Of a stretch of 64,000 nucleotides of DNA, positions 11,444 to 24,784 are shown piece after piece. The first letter of the stretch is position 1, and each line of letters starts with the position of its first letter. The notes below the pieces were generated by a model that was given only the letters and a program-made list of their open reading frames with translations, was not told the DNA's origin and searched no databases. Position numbers and translations under genes: made by a program. This stretch comes from Paramecium pentaurelia (taxonomy: Eukaryota > Ciliophora > Oligohymenophorea > Peniculida > Parameciidae). Where the stretch lies: NCBI GenBank assembly GCA_905183005.1, contig CAJJDO010000039.1:377187-441186 (forward strand), written 5' to 3'.

Positions 11444-13610
11444 ATGGATTCAATAAATGAAAGGTGCACTAATTCAAGTACATTTCACTCTGTATTTAAG
11501 TCAAAAGTAATGAAGAAATTGAAAAACTATGCACTCCTGAATATAATAATTTTATTGACAAGGCTATCTACTTGCTGAATAATGGATAAACATTTTAAAA
11601 GCTTTTTGTTTGTCAAAATATTAACAAAGCTACTGAGTTTGACTTTTATGTTCCAGAATTAGTTGCATTAATCATTGTAAATCTCTATTATTATTATTTA
11701 TAGAATAAGATAAAGACTGAAGAGCCAAGTGTAATTAAAGAATTAATCAAAGCATTAAGTAATCTTATTATTTTACTCAATGTAATTATATGAAAACTAT
11801 TCTAGGAAAATATAGTCAACAAAATTAAAGAATAATTATTGAAATAACTCTAAGATTTATGTTCTAATTATTTCAATTCCCCATTTTGTGATCAAATATG
11901 TGAATTAATGTTAACTCTATCAAAATATATGGAATTTGATTTTGATTCCTACTTACTTATATTAAATGAGGATAGTGTTAGGTATGAAGGATTGAAAATA
12001 ATTGAAATGCGTTATTCTTTAATGTCTAATAATCAGTAAGCTTTATCATTAAAGCATGTAAAATAATGTATTGGTAGAAAAAATGAACGAATGTGTAGAA
12101 TAATTGATTAAGTTATACTTAAACATGATAAATTATTAATGATATTAATTAGAGATTAAGATTGGTTAAAGAATACAATTTCATTGATATCAGACTTTGA
12201 TAAGTAAGTAAGAATTAATGGATGTAAATTATTTCTTAATTCTTGGTTGAAGATGGAAGAATAAGGTTATGAAGGTCATCTTAAATTTTAAGATACTCTT
12301 CAAGATATAATACAATTTATAGATGATGATCCAAAAATTATAATTTTAATTGTATAATGTCTATCAACAATTAAAACAGAGTCTATTTAATAAGCATTTA
12401 TGGATTATATAAGACCTTAACCTATATAAATTGAATTAGTAAAGGAATACTATCAATATATATATTTATTTGATTCAAAGATTCGATAACAATATGATGA
12501 TTTCCTAATTAATCAGGTATCTAATTTAATTGATACAAGTAAAGAGTTTAGTTTTCTTAAACATTTGTCTGACTTATATTGTCAATTAAATGAATAAACA
12601 CATCAACAATTACTTGGTCTTTTATTTGGAAATTTAGAATTAAATCAAATATTTTTTATTCCTTATCTTCTTGATATCATTAACAAAGGAAATAGAATCA
12701 AAAATAAATAATTTACTATATAATTATAAAAAACATTTGACTTTCTTAAAAAGTCTATCTTAAATTATGAATTAAAAGGTTTATGGTATGAAGTTGAAGA
12801 GACTTTAAATATTTTAGAATGTTTGGCTAATAATTTAAATATAAAGCCAGAATTCAATTCTCTATGTTTTTCATATTTATCAATGGGATCTCAACATATA
12901 AGAAAAAAGATATCTATCTATTTAATTGATTAAATAACTGAGAATTATGAAAAAATAGTTCCTCAATATCTTTAATATCTAAATCATACTAATTATACAT
13001 ATAGAATATTATTAATTGACTTTTGTATATAAATTTGTAGAAAAAGAAGCAGAAACTTTTTCAAACAATGTAATTTAATATAAGTATTGTAATTACAAAA
13101 TGATCCAGTATACATTGTTAGATTGAAATTTGTATAATTAATTTATGAAATGAGATTACTTTTCTGGAATGAAGAAAAAGAATTAGTCATTAAATTATAG
13201 TAGATATTTTAACAATTTTTAATTGATAAAAAGTCCATTGTTTAATAAGTATTACTTTTATATTTATTCATTAGATGGCCAAAGATATTAATCAAAAACT
13301 TTAATAAATTCATTTTCATCATCCAGAAACCATAATTAAATAGGAACATGCCAACAATTTAAAAGAAAATATGGAAACCTTTCAACCTAAACATTAAATA
13401 AGACTTAAAACTCCTACTAAAAATAACACTACAGCAAGATTATAAACTCCTACAAATAAAGTTTCCTCTTAAACTCCTACATTAAAAAAATAATAAATAT
13501 TATTTCCTAAACCTTAAACCAAAAGCAATTGTGTTTAACTACCTAAGGTTCCACCAAAATCAAATATCACTAAGAATTAGTAATTTTAAAAAAATTCTAA
13601 AGATTATTGA
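11444..13610 (+). CDS. HEAT/ARM-like helical-repeat protein with TP-rich tail
   Basis: Large all-helical protein of about 688 residues, probably HEAT or ARM repeats (for example EFSFLKHLSDLYCQLNEQ and LQNDPVYIVRLKFVQLIYEM). It resembles regulatory scaffolds such as PP2A/PP4 subunits in style, but I cannot place it in a family. The C-terminal 110 residues are basic and contain three spaced TP motifs (LKTPTKN, LQTPTNK, SQTPTLK), possible proline-directed phosphorylation sites. Introns 11677-11703, 11782-11805 and 13249-13274 are clear. The first exon is weak: joining ATG 11444 to the main frame needs an intron at 11478-11500 that ends in AAG. The rest of the frame is solid. Confidence 0.72.
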
Positions 13611-13859
13611 TTACAATTTGTTCATTGTTTTTCTTTAATTAATGATTTTCTAAAAATATTCATTTTATATTATAACTTTTATTAGAATTCCTTAATTAAT
13701 TATTATCATCCAAATAGAAGAAGGATTCTTTAAGAATAACTTATAATATGTAATGATTACTTTTATTTATGAAATATTTTGCTATTATTCAATTTATATA
13801 AAAGCTAAATTAATGCAATCTATTCTTAAATATTTTTAAAGAATATATTATCGCTACAA

Positions 13860-14743
13860 ATGGGAGATTATGTTAAAGCACTCATTGAAACTTAGGTGAT
13901 TGGAGCCTTTCGAGTGGCACTGACTATGCCCTTAGAACATGTACTTGATAGAATTAAGACATATAAACAATCAAAGCAAGGCATCACTTATATATAGGTA
14001 AATTATCCATTCAATTATAGAGTTACATAGATATTAAGGGAGCTAGAGGAATGATAGGCTTATATGATGGCTTTTCTCCAAGTTTTTTAAGGAATATGGT
14101 TAAATAATATTATAGATGGCCTATGATGATTTTTATACCTTAACTACTGAATGAACACATCCATAATTAATCCATTAATAAAATTATAACAGGAGCTTCA
14201 ATTGGATTGTTTGAAAGTTGTATTATTACTCCTTTTGAAAGACTTAAGACATTAAAAATGACCTCAATGTCTACTGGCTTTGGTTATTTCAAATACATAA
14301 CATTTGAATCAATATATGTTGGTTTTAGAATTCAAACAACAAGACAGGTAGTATCATGGACTAACTATTTATATTGGGATCACAAAGTCCGTTATGCATT
14401 AAAAGCTGATCCTGGCTAACCACTTTCTTTAGTTAATTCTTTAATTGCTTCCTCTCTTAGTAGCATTTTAAATATCCTAGCTGGTATATTATTATCAATA
14501 TTGTTAGTTCATCCTTTTGATACAATCAAAACATTAGTCTAGATGGAGGGAAATCAAAATTTTAAAAATCTCTCTCTTTTAGAAGGATTTAAGATTGTAT
14601 ACAAAAATTATGGTATATCAGGACTATATGCAGGATGGTAAGCAAGAATAATAGCTTATTTTTGTTAAGCTCTTCTTACAACTCCTACTATAGATTACTT
14701 GGAAAGAAACTATGGAATTTCAAGAAGTTAGAAATAACAATGA
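13860..14743 (+). CDS. Mitochondrial carrier family (SLC25-like) protein
   Basis: Six-span solute carrier of the mitochondrial inner membrane, 278 residues, built of three repeats. Repeats 2 and 3 carry the P-x-[DE]-x-x-[KR] signature as TPFERLK and HPFDTIK. Repeat 1 is off-pattern, MPLEHVLDRIK, with extra residues before the basic position. GYDGFSPSFLRN-like and GLYAGWQARI segments fit the family. Two introns, 13998-14020 (23 nt) and 14484-14507 (24 nt), the latter falling exactly before HPFD, give a whole number of codons. The transported substrate cannot be told from sequence. A second carrier lies at 62247. Confidence 0.85.
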
Positions 14744-14887
14744 ATATATTGTTATTATTTAATTTGCCTTTATTTTAAATCTCAAATAATTTTATAAATA
14801 TATATATATAATTAATATATATATATATATCTGCAACAATGATTTCATTAAAAACTTATTATTAATACATAACAATATTCAAATCAA

Positions 14888-15541
14888 TCAATTATTCTTT
14901 AATTAATTTTGTAATTATTTAATTTGATTTTCTAAACATTTTATTTTTTCTAATTATTCTTATTCTGACTATTAATAATTATGACTCAATTAATCTATTC
15001 TATCTTATTGATTTAATGTGTCTTCTTTGCTATTTTTTATAGAAATTAAGCTTTCTTCATATTTTGTCTTATAATACAAATTTTCTTCAATTAATTTTTC
15101 ATTTTTCTTTTCCATTTCTTTTAATTTTTGCAATGAGATCTCTAATGATTCAGTCAAATCAAAGTAAGCTTAATCATTATTAATTTAATTAATAAAATCT
15201 CTTTATTAATCAACTATCTTTTTTAGATCATTAATGATTGTATTATTTTAATTTTTCTCTTGATTTAATTCTTCTACTTTTTAATTAATCAAATTCAATT
15301 GATTTTCTGTCTAACTTAATTATTAATACAATTTTTAATTTTGCTATTGTAATCTTAAATTTTATAATTATAAATCTTCATTAATATTAGTATTCCCTAT
15401 TTCTTTATTCTTCATATCATTTGTTATAGTATCATCCTCTTTTTAAAATTAGATCATGGCAATAGAAATATTTTGTAATTGTTAACCAAAATCTGATGAA
15501 TCTTCAAAGTTTTCTACTTATACCAATTCTTATTTAGACAT
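14888..15541 (-). CDS. Coiled-coil protein
   Basis: A 217-residue intronless frame beginning MSKQELVQVENFED. From about residue 50 to the end it is almost uninterrupted coiled coil, rich in Q, N, E, K and L (for example LSQTENQLNLINQKVEELNQ). No other domain is visible. It follows the gene at 15564 by 22 bp on the same strand; a spliced join to that gene was considered but no good intron was found. Function unknown; cytoskeletal or basal-body roles are common for such proteins but would be a guess. Confidence 0.65.
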
Positions 15542-15563
15542 ATTATTCAATGTATAAGGATTA

Positions 15564-15932
15564 TCAAATATATTTATTATTATAATAAATATATTCATCA
15601 TTTAATATTTTTTAAACAGCTTCAGTCATAGGGTACACTTATTGTCTCTTGTTACTTTCTGCATAAAGATTCTCAGAGGGAGGTTTAATCTTCTTTAATT
15701 CATATTCAAGAAAGAGATTGGATTCAGTTAATTTATTCATTTATTGTCTATTGTTTGTTGATGTATTGAATTTTCTTAACATATACTCTCTAACAGCATA
15801 TTTACTATGAAATTTATTTATTAATTAATCTGTAATAGGATTCTATGTATAATAGAGATGTCTCATTGCATGATCAAAATCTTAGAGTTCAGGATAGGAA
15901 TTTTTATTCTAGTTATAAAATTGAGCACTCAT
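15564..15932 (-). CDS. Small conserved-looking protein, unknown
   Basis: A 122-residue frame starting MSAQFYNQNKNSYPELQDFD, with FHSKYAVREYMLRKFN and a charged C-terminus. Not recognised. It is the middle gene of three tandem minus-strand genes packed with 56 and 22 bp between coding regions. It has no membrane span or signal peptide. The composition is that of an ordinary soluble protein. Confidence 0.55.
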
Positions 15933-15988
15933 ATTAATTAAATTTATTTTTTATAGTGTAGATTTGATAAACTTAGAGTAAATATGTA

Positions 15989-16954
15989 TCAAGCTTATTA
16001 TTCATCTTTTCTATTTGAATAGCCAAATATAATATTGCTATTTTCTTCTTTTTAGAGACGAATTTAAGACTGACTCTTTTCTGGTTATTTGAAAAATATA
16101 ATTGTTCTGATTTCTTTTTCTTTTTCTTTTTACATAAAAAATTATGTTTCTGTCTTCTTTTCATTCAAAATTTGTGATTATTTTTCTAATTTTATTTTCT
16201 TACTTAATGTCATCTATTTAGTTCTTTTGAGATTTGACTATATAAAATATAAAAATAAATTTATACATATTTAATAGGTACACTATATCCTTTATCTGAA
16301 ATTTCATCCTCAATTTAATTCAATTATTAGCTAAGTTCTTATTGAATTACTTTAACAATTTCATTATCAAATTTCTTAGATATTCTGCCTTAAGATAATT
16401 TACCAAAAGATTTCTATTCTCTTACAACTTTTGCAGATTATGTAAAAACAGGTGGAGGTTAAATGAAAGAATATTATAAGATAGGTGGAAGATCCTTCTT
16501 TTTTTATCTCACTATATGACTTTATAATTATTTGGGAACTATAACTTTAGGTTCTTATTTTTCATAAGGTTATAATGAAGGAGCTGATAAATGTAATGAT
16601 TCCATATTTATTTTAGGTTATACAATCTTACTTAAACTATGATTACATTTTTAACACTCAGTTTAAGATGCAACATGTGTTAAAGTTTTGTCTGGTTAAG
16701 AATCTAATTCAAACATTGGTTTAGGATGATCAAATCTAGGAATTCGTGTACTTACAATTTATTATCTTAATCCAAACACTTAAATTATAAAGACATACAT
16801 AATTACTCTCTAATTTAGTAGGTTCATAAATAAAGAGTTCTCCTAATCTTTACTTTGTATCAGTTTTAGATGAGATAAATTCAGCTCTTTCAAAGTTTGA
16901 CAGAGATCCAACAGAGATAAGTCTCTTTGTACCAGTGCTTTTGGATTCCATCAT
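15989..16954 (-). CDS. Basic protein with coiled-coil C-terminus, unknown
   Basis: About 302 residues after removing introns 16779-16806 (28 nt, ends AAG) and 16238-16266 (29 nt). The N-terminus reads SKSTGTKRLISVGSLSNFER; a CxxC pair occurs in TECQKCNH near the middle, followed by proline-rich stretches and a K/E/Q-rich C-terminal part. I do not recognise a family. The AAG-ending intron is inferred because it alone keeps both flanking protein-like frames. Two adjacent ATG codons (16954 and 16951) are possible starts. Confidence 0.55.
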
Positions 16955-17031
16955 CTACGATTTAATTTTATTATTAAAATAAAAATGATGAGTATTCTAT
17001 GAATAAACCATTTTAGGTTCATATATATATT

Positions 17032-20000
17032 TCATTGATTTGGTATTTGATTGGCATCTTTGATTGTTTCTTCAAATTAAATAACTTATTCTTATTCATC
17101 TTCTTTATAAATTTCAGCCCAGAAACTATCTTATCTAGCTACTTTTTTTTATTTGCTCAACCATTCATTGAGTGTCCATGTAAATTATTTAGTTTTTACT
17201 AAGATTTCATCAGCAGTTTCTAAAAAGTATTACCTATTAAATTCAGCTCTAAATGCTTCTAGAGCACCAACAATTACTAATATTAAAAATTGACATAGCC
17301 AAAATGATGGCATTTTTAATATAGTAAGAGGTGTGTACATCATCAATTCTCCAGGCCAATAATGAGATATGATAACATATCCTCCATATAGGAACAAGCT
17401 GAGAAATGAAACTGCTACTACATTAAATAGTGTCCAATATTTAGTTTATATGATAATTTAAAGATCAGCTACTAATATTATGGCTGTATAAACAGTTAAT
17501 GAATAAGGTGCTAAACCTCCAGTATAACCATCAATATTTAAAGCTTCATAATCCATTATCCAAAATAAGAAAAAGAATATTATCATTCCATGAAGTATTC
17601 CAGTAAAAGCCCACATCATATAAGATGGAATAGTAAATATAGTCTTTTTTTATCCTACATAATAAAGATAAGGAAATTTTTATTTTAAGTAATTCTCTTA
17701 TTTCAATTGAACATTTTTAATACGTTGATTTGCATCATAATTTAGATATTGTTTATAATTAATATCTTAATCAAATGTTGCTCGAATAATCAATGGAAGT
17801 GCTGTAAAAATCAAATTATATAAAGTAATATACCAATCATCATAAAAAGATTAAGCTGAAAAGGCACAAAAAAAACTAAAGAAAAATTAAGGAATTGTGA
17901 ACAACATGTTCTTATAGAAGAAGTATAAAATCATCTCAGAAATTCTAATGTAATTCCAATGACCATGAACTAATAATAATCTCCATAAACATTAAAATTC
18001 TCCTAAAGCAAAATCAGCACTCTAAACTGCTCTCATTCCTTCATTTCCATATAAACCAACACCAATATGAGCAGCTTAAATCATATTAACATCATTAGCA
18101 CCATCACCTATAGCTAAAGTTATCTTATTTAATCTATTTTTTATTAATCTAACAACATCAGCTTTTTATTTAGGTGTAACTCTGCAACAAACAATAGATT
18201 CACAATCTTTAGCCATTTAAACAAAGGAAGATGCCATTTAATCAGAATTTAAAATAAAATCTAATGATTATCCTTCAATAACAATTGACTAAAATTAGTT
18301 AAAAAATATATTACTTTCTTTCTATTTTCCTTTATACATAAATCATATGTATCTTGAATATCTTTTAATTTGTCCATACAATCTTGTTCATTTGATTCAG
18401 ACAATCTCATAACTGTAAAATCTCCTTATATTAATTTACAACTTTTAGCTATATTTTCAGCAGTTTCTAATTTATCACCTGTAAGCATCCAAACTTTAAT
18501 ATTAGCTTTAAGTAAATCAGCTATAGTTTCTGGTACTTAACTTTATAATTTATCTTCTACAGCTGTGGCACCTATCAAAGTTAGATCTCTCTCTAATTCA
18601 TCTGTTATTCTGTTCAATTCAATTGCTCTTTGTTCACCATCAGGTAAATTATTATATTCATTATCAAATTTTTTATATTCATCTTCTGATAAAATTCTAG
18701 TTGCCATTAATAAACATCGTAATCCAATTCTAGAAAAATCTTCAAGCCACTCTATAGTTTTATCTAAGAACTTTTATTCTTTACTTAATCTACTTTTTAT
18801 TATACTATCTGCTCCTTTAATTAATAATTTTATTATTCCTTTTTCATCTTAAATAATTACACTCATTCTTTTTCTATTTGAATCAAATTCAAATGATTTT
18901 AATAATTTTACTTTTCTTGGCTAATTCAATATCATGAAATTCTATTCACTTGCTGAAGCTCCTGTAAATTTATAACCCATTCTTGCTGCTGCATCAACTA
19001 AAGTTATTTCATCTGGAGATGGTCCTTAATAAGAAGTATTTTTATCTTAATCATATTATATTATGCATTCATGAGCTGAACTCAATAAGAAAAAGTAATA
19101 ATCAACTAATTCTTTCTAATTATTTATTGTAATCTAAGATTTATTATCTTTTGACTTTAAAACTAAATTTACACTAGCAGTAGTCTTACTATTCTTACCA
19201 TCAATTATATTTATTAATTCTTCATCATAAAAATTAAAATTTGTTAATGAATGACTTTAAATTCCTTCCATAGGATGAATTTATAATTTATTCTATAAAG
19301 GTAAAATATTTTATAATGCAATTTCTGTCTTTGTTGTTTATGATTAATTTTCCTTACCATAGAGGAAATTACCTATTACAGAATATTTGAATTCCATTTG
19401 ATTACAAGTCAATGTTCCTGTCTTATCTGAAAATATATACTCAACCTAACCCAATTCTTCATTAATAGTAGTTGTTTAAACTTTACAAAATTTGTTTCTT
19501 TATTAAACATACATCTCCACATCCATCTCCATAAAGTATGATTAGAACACTTTTACAAATTCTAATGAAACTATTAATGAAATAGGTATCATTGTGTTAT
19601 ATAATAGTATATAACTAAAAAATACATAGAAGGAAAGCAATGATGGATTAAGTGAATCATTTGTATAATCTAAATAAAAAGAGTCTACTCCAAATTTTGT
19701 TAACCAAACAGATGAAAATGAACATGATATTATACTTAGAGTAATTTAAACACATAATATCCCTAGTATTAACACATTCATTGTTGTCTCAATTTCACTT
19801 GACTTAACTCTTGAAGCATCAGCATTCCTCATAATCTTACTATCTTATCCTGTGTACACAACTATACCAATTATCCAATTTGTATTTCTTAATTATGCTC
19901 CTCTAAGTAAAAGTTATTTTGCATTTAATTAGAATTTCTTGAATTCTGAATTGATTGGCAAAAATAATTAAGCATCAAATTCATATAATGATTACGATGG

Positions 20001-20672
20001 AGATTCAGCTACAACCTTTATTATTTAATCATTAAATGTATCCAAAGATTTATACATTTGTTAACTATCCAATATGGCACTTTTAGGTTTCAGATTCTTT
20101 TCACCATCCAAAGAAGATGTCTCTATATAACATGCTCCACTGTCCTTCTCACTACCTAAGACTATCAAATCTGCAGGGAAACTTTCATCTTGTCTTACAT
20201 ACACATAATCACCTACTTAAATTTCTGCCCAAGTAGTCCTATTATGAATTTAGCAGTTATATTTACTTTGTAACCCTTCTATCTTTTAAAACAAAACATT
20301 CTGTTGAATTCACTTCATTATCTGATACATGTCGACCATAATCTTCCCATCCTTCTCTACACATTGAAAGTCCTAAGACAAATACTAATGGAGCTATGGC
20401 ACTAAACGGATTTAAAGTTGATAATATTGGTATGCATTGGATAATGGCAATACATAGAAAGTAAATGTTAGCATATCTAGTAAATTAAAGTAACAAAGAG
20501 AATGGGAGGAATGTTACTAAGTTATATCTATTTATTTAGGTTCTTTAAATGTTTACCTGCTGGTCTTTATGAAATTACTAGGGAATTGAGGGACATCTTG
20601 CTATACAAAATAGAAGTTGCTCTCAAAAGTCCTTTAGTTATTATAAGTAACAGGCCTCTATTACCAAAACAT
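17032..20672 (-). CDS. P4-type ATPase (phospholipid flippase)
   Basis: Multi-span pump that moves aminophospholipids between membrane leaflets. The 1185-residue product is full length for the family. It shows KYNLVTFLPFSLLLQ-like first-span entry (here RYNLVTFLPFSL), IQVGDYVYVR, the phosphorylation motif DKTGTLT at about residue 397, QGPSPDE, KGADSII, MLTGDKLETA and the hinge GDGANDVNMIQAAHIGVG, then the C-terminal membrane block. Introns are 20528-20556 (29 nt), 20239-20266 (28 nt) and 18289-18314 (26 nt). One oddity is the actuator motif: DGEKN instead of DGETN, keeping the key glutamate but replacing threonine. The beta partner (CDC50) is not in the window. Confidence 0.93.
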
Positions 20673-20693
20673 AGTTAATATATAATTTATTAA

Positions 20694-21169
20694 TCATAAA
20701 AATTCATTTTCTATAAGGACGAATTGATTAGATGTTTTAAGTTATTAATTTTGCAAATATTCTAAATCTCTTAAATAACTATATTCGATTAAACAAGTGT
20801 CTATTTTTTATTATTCACTTATAAATTGACTTAATAGTATAGATTAATTAATGATATTATGATCTAATTTTTGATCATTCTAAATATTCTCCATTTCTTT
20901 TTTGAATTATAACTATTAATTTTTGATCATTTCTTATTTCTATATATTTTCATTCAATTATTTCCTCATAACATCTAAATCATTAATTTATTTTTCTAAA
21001 CATTTTAAATAAGCTTATTTTGCAGCTAGAGGAACATCTTCAAACAAAAGATTCTCAAATAAAAACAATTTACTATCCTTAATTGAAGATTTCTTATTTA
21101 TTATATTACTTCCTTTATTTTCTATTTATAATATTATATAAATATATATATTTAATATATATCAATCAT
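20694..21169 (-). CDS. Short coiled-coil protein, start uncertain
   Basis: The C-terminal 125 residues are clearly protein-like: LFENLLFEDVPLAAKQAYLKC followed by a coiled coil (QINDLDVMRKQLNENIQKQ) and ENEFL at the end. The 5' end is doubtful. The only upstream ATG (21169) overlaps the SMC2 stop by four bases (ATGA) and needs a 32-nt intron ending in AAG; the first ATG in the main frame is at MRKQLNE. Function unknown. It lies between SMC2 and the P4-ATPase, all on the minus strand. Confidence 0.5.
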
Positions 21170-24100
21170 TTTAATTATTATTATTATTATTATTTCTTCT
21201 TTTTAAGTTCATGTCTATCTATTTTACTTACACCATCTACAAATTGAACTTTATACAAAACATTAGCATTTTAATACATTCCTTCTTTTAATGATATCAA
21301 TAAAAATTGAGATTACTTAAAATTCTATGATAACATTTAACCAATATTTTCTGTATGTGATAAATCTAATGCACTATCTACTTCATCTAAAATATAAAAT
21401 GGAGCAGGTTTGTATTTTAATAGAGCAAGTATAAATGATAATGCCAATAAAGATCTTTAACCACCACTTAATTCTGATAGATTTTTCTATTGATGACTAA
21501 ATGATACATTCATTTCTATTCCATCTTCTATTGATTATCCATCCAATCTACCTAATTTAGCTTAAGCATTATGTAATAAAGAACTAAAAATAGATGAAAA
21601 ATCCTTATTAACTTCTAAAAAACATTTTTCAATAGTCTTAATTTTCTTATCATCTAATTCTCCCATATTTTATATAAGCATAGATTTATCATTTTCTAAT
21701 ATTAATTTTTTGTCTTTTAAAGATGAAAATTCTTTTTCAACTTATTCAGTCATAGCTTCAACTTTAAAATTAACTTATTTTCCTAATTTACCTTAATCAT
21801 GTTCCAATCTTTAAAATTATTATTTAGTTTTTTCATATTCTAATGTTTCTAATACTCTAAATTTGTCAGATAATCTATCTTAAGATAATTCATTTTTATC
21901 TTATCTAATAAAATCATATTGATCTTCTAATTATTTTAATTGTTATTTAAGATCATGTTATTCTCTTTCTAATTTCTTCAATTCATTTTAATGTCCATTT
22001 AATTATTCAACTGTAGAATTCAAATATTTCTATCTTTCTTATAATTATTCTAACAATCTAGTCATTTAATTATTATGAATAGCATTTTTGCTTTCATATA
22101 AATTCTTTTCCTCTGTTATTTTTAAGAACTAATCTTTATTTAAATTTAATTCATTTATTAATTAGTCTAATGCAATAGTAGTTTTATCTAAATTATTAGT
22201 TTCTTCTTTAATTTTCTTAATACATTTATTAATTTCTTATTCATAATTTTAACTTTCTACTTGATTTTCAATTAATTCCTTCTTTTATTAATCTATTTAT
22301 TACTTTAATTTATTAATTTCTTTTTTTGTTCTATCAATTTATGCTTATATTAATTCTTTGGTATTTTTACCTTACTGTATTAATTATAACTCTTTTTTCA
22401 ATTCTACTAATTTATCTTCACCTTCTTTTATTTATTTTTTGAATCTCTCTTATTCAATTTATAAATCTTGTATTTCATTTAAATACTTATTTTATTCAGT
22501 TTAATAATTGAATTAATTACTCTTTCTTTATTTAATCATCAATTATTCTAATTAATATTTATCTTGTGTAATATCTCTATTTAATTATTCTTTAAATTCA
22601 ATATCTTTTTTAATTTTCTCAATTTATAACTCAATTTTATCAATTTATCCTTAAATTTCTTTATATTCTTGATTCCATCTATTGAATAATTTAAATTTAG
22701 GTAATAATTATGCTTTCTCATTAGTATAACCACCAGTCAAAGTACCAGATGGATCAACAATATCACCATCTCTAGTAACAACTTTACATTTTTAAACATT
22801 TGAAGGATGATAAGCAATCTTTCTTGCAATATCCATAGATGAAGCAATAATGAAATTACCAAATACAAATTTCATAGAATTAATAACTTTATCTGAAAAT
22901 GTAATTAAATCTATGGCTGGTTTAGCAAATCCATCATTTTCTTTTGCAATTTAAGCTGCAGCTTAAACAAATTCTTTTTTGGCTTCATTCTATTGAATTT
23001 CTTTATTTGGTATAATATAGGAATGAGTTTATAATACATTATTCTTTAATAAATATGTAGATGTAGTAGAATCATCAACAACTATATTCTACAACTTTGC
23101 TCCTGCACCAAATTCCAATGCTTTCATATATTATTCATCCTTCACTTCAAACAAACTAAACAATTTACCATATACTCTATTTTAATCCCAATCTTTCATC
23201 CTTGATAAATTCAATTAAAATATAAAAGGTTATGATTATGATATTTATTTCTTAATTTCTAATAATTATTAATCTAAATCTCCTCTATTTGATTTAAAAT
23301 CTAATAATTATTATTCTAAGGTTGATGACTTTTGAATTTCTGTTTCACTTTATTCTATTCTTTTCTTTAATAGATCAATTTTAGTATCTAAATTAGTTGC
23401 TTCTTTTTACATTTATTCATAAATAGTCTTTGAACTTAACATATGATTATCTATTCTCTATAATCTTTCAGTTACTTATTCTAAATCTTTTCTATTGGAA
23501 TCTATATGAGAAATGGTATCATTAATTTACCTTTAAATCATCTATTTACCATTTTATGCTATATTACCATCTTCAGATTAATTTTATTATCCTATTTATT
23601 CATCTAATAAATCTTTCTTTTCTTTCAATTCATCTGATACTTATTTTAATTATCTATCAGCTATTTCTATTTTCGAATCTGTTCTTTCTTTATCAGTTTA
23701 ATATGTTCTTAATGCATGTTCTAATTTAATTTTTTCACTTTCAATAGTTTCTTTTTATCTTCTAGTATTTTATACTTATTTTTCTAATGTATTAACTAAT
23801 TTTTATTTTTCCTTGTATTTTTCTGTAATTTACTCATATTTATTATTCCTATTTTATTCTTACAAACTTTGTATTTTTTCTTAGATAGCAGATATTTCAG
23901 CATTTTCATATCTCATCTTCTCTTCTTGATTAGTAATTTATTCATTAACAATTTGTAAATCATTTTTCTTCAATCTCAAAGTCTTAGCCTTTTAATAGTA
24001 ATCATAACTAAAAAGATCCTTTTTCAAAACTAAGATTTATGCTTCTTATGCTCTCCATAATTAAAATATATTCTTTTCATCAGTTAATTTTTACATCTAA

Positions 24101-24739
24101 GGTTAAATTTCAGCTTCTATAATTTCATTTACTTATTTTAATTTCTCTTCTTTCTTTTGTATTAATTTTTAAGCTTCTCTTTTTTTCTCATTATACAATG
24201 ATGTTCCTGCTGTTTCTTCTAACATACTAATTAGTTCTTATGGTTTAAGATTAATAATCTTTGTTATTCTACCTTATGCTACTAAAAAATGAGGATTATC
24301 TATATTCAATTGAACTGATCTAAACATATTTTTGAAGTTCTTTTAGGTTTCAGATTTGCCATTAATAAAATATTTAGATTTATCAGCTGTAATCTATCTA
24401 GTTACTGTTAACTTATCACAATCCTAATATCCTAAAGGACTCTATTCTTTATTGCGATTATCAAACACAATTGTTACTTCAGCTTTTGTAATTCCTGCTG
24501 CACCATTTTTATATATCAACTCTTATAATTTCTTAATACGAAGCTAATAACTTATAGAATATTAATACTGTATCGTATTCTTTACTCAATCCCAGACAGA
24601 AGAGAATTGCATCAAGAATATTAGATTTACCTGATCCATTCAATCCAGTTATGGCATTGAATTCTGGATCTAGATTTGTAATTACTGTTCTTTATGCATA
24701 AGACTTGAAGCCCTCTATAATGATTTCTTTGATCCACAT
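21166..24739 (-). CDS. SMC2: Condensin subunit SMC2
   Basis: Core ATPase of condensin, needed for mitotic chromosome and macronuclear/micronuclear DNA organisation. The 1182-residue product starts MWIKEIIIEGFKSYAQRT, the SMC2-specific form, with Walker A GLNGSGKSN at about residue 32, QGRITKIINLKP, two long coiled coils, a hinge with VTRDGDIVDPSGTLTGGY, and the C-terminal signature SELSGGQRSLLALS and Walker B ILDEVDSALD. One 25-nt intron (24544-24568) restores LRIKKLQELIYKNG. It ends in a lysine and glutamine run. Length and domain order match the family fully. Confidence 0.95.
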
Positions 24740-24784
24740 AATATTTTAATTTAAATTTTTGCCCGGTTTTATTATATATATATG

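Noticed and set aside
20268..20320. Apparent frameshift in the P4-ATPase after DNEVNSTECF
   Set aside because: A 28-nt intron at 20239-20266 restores KTTWAEIQVGD, so the gene is intact.
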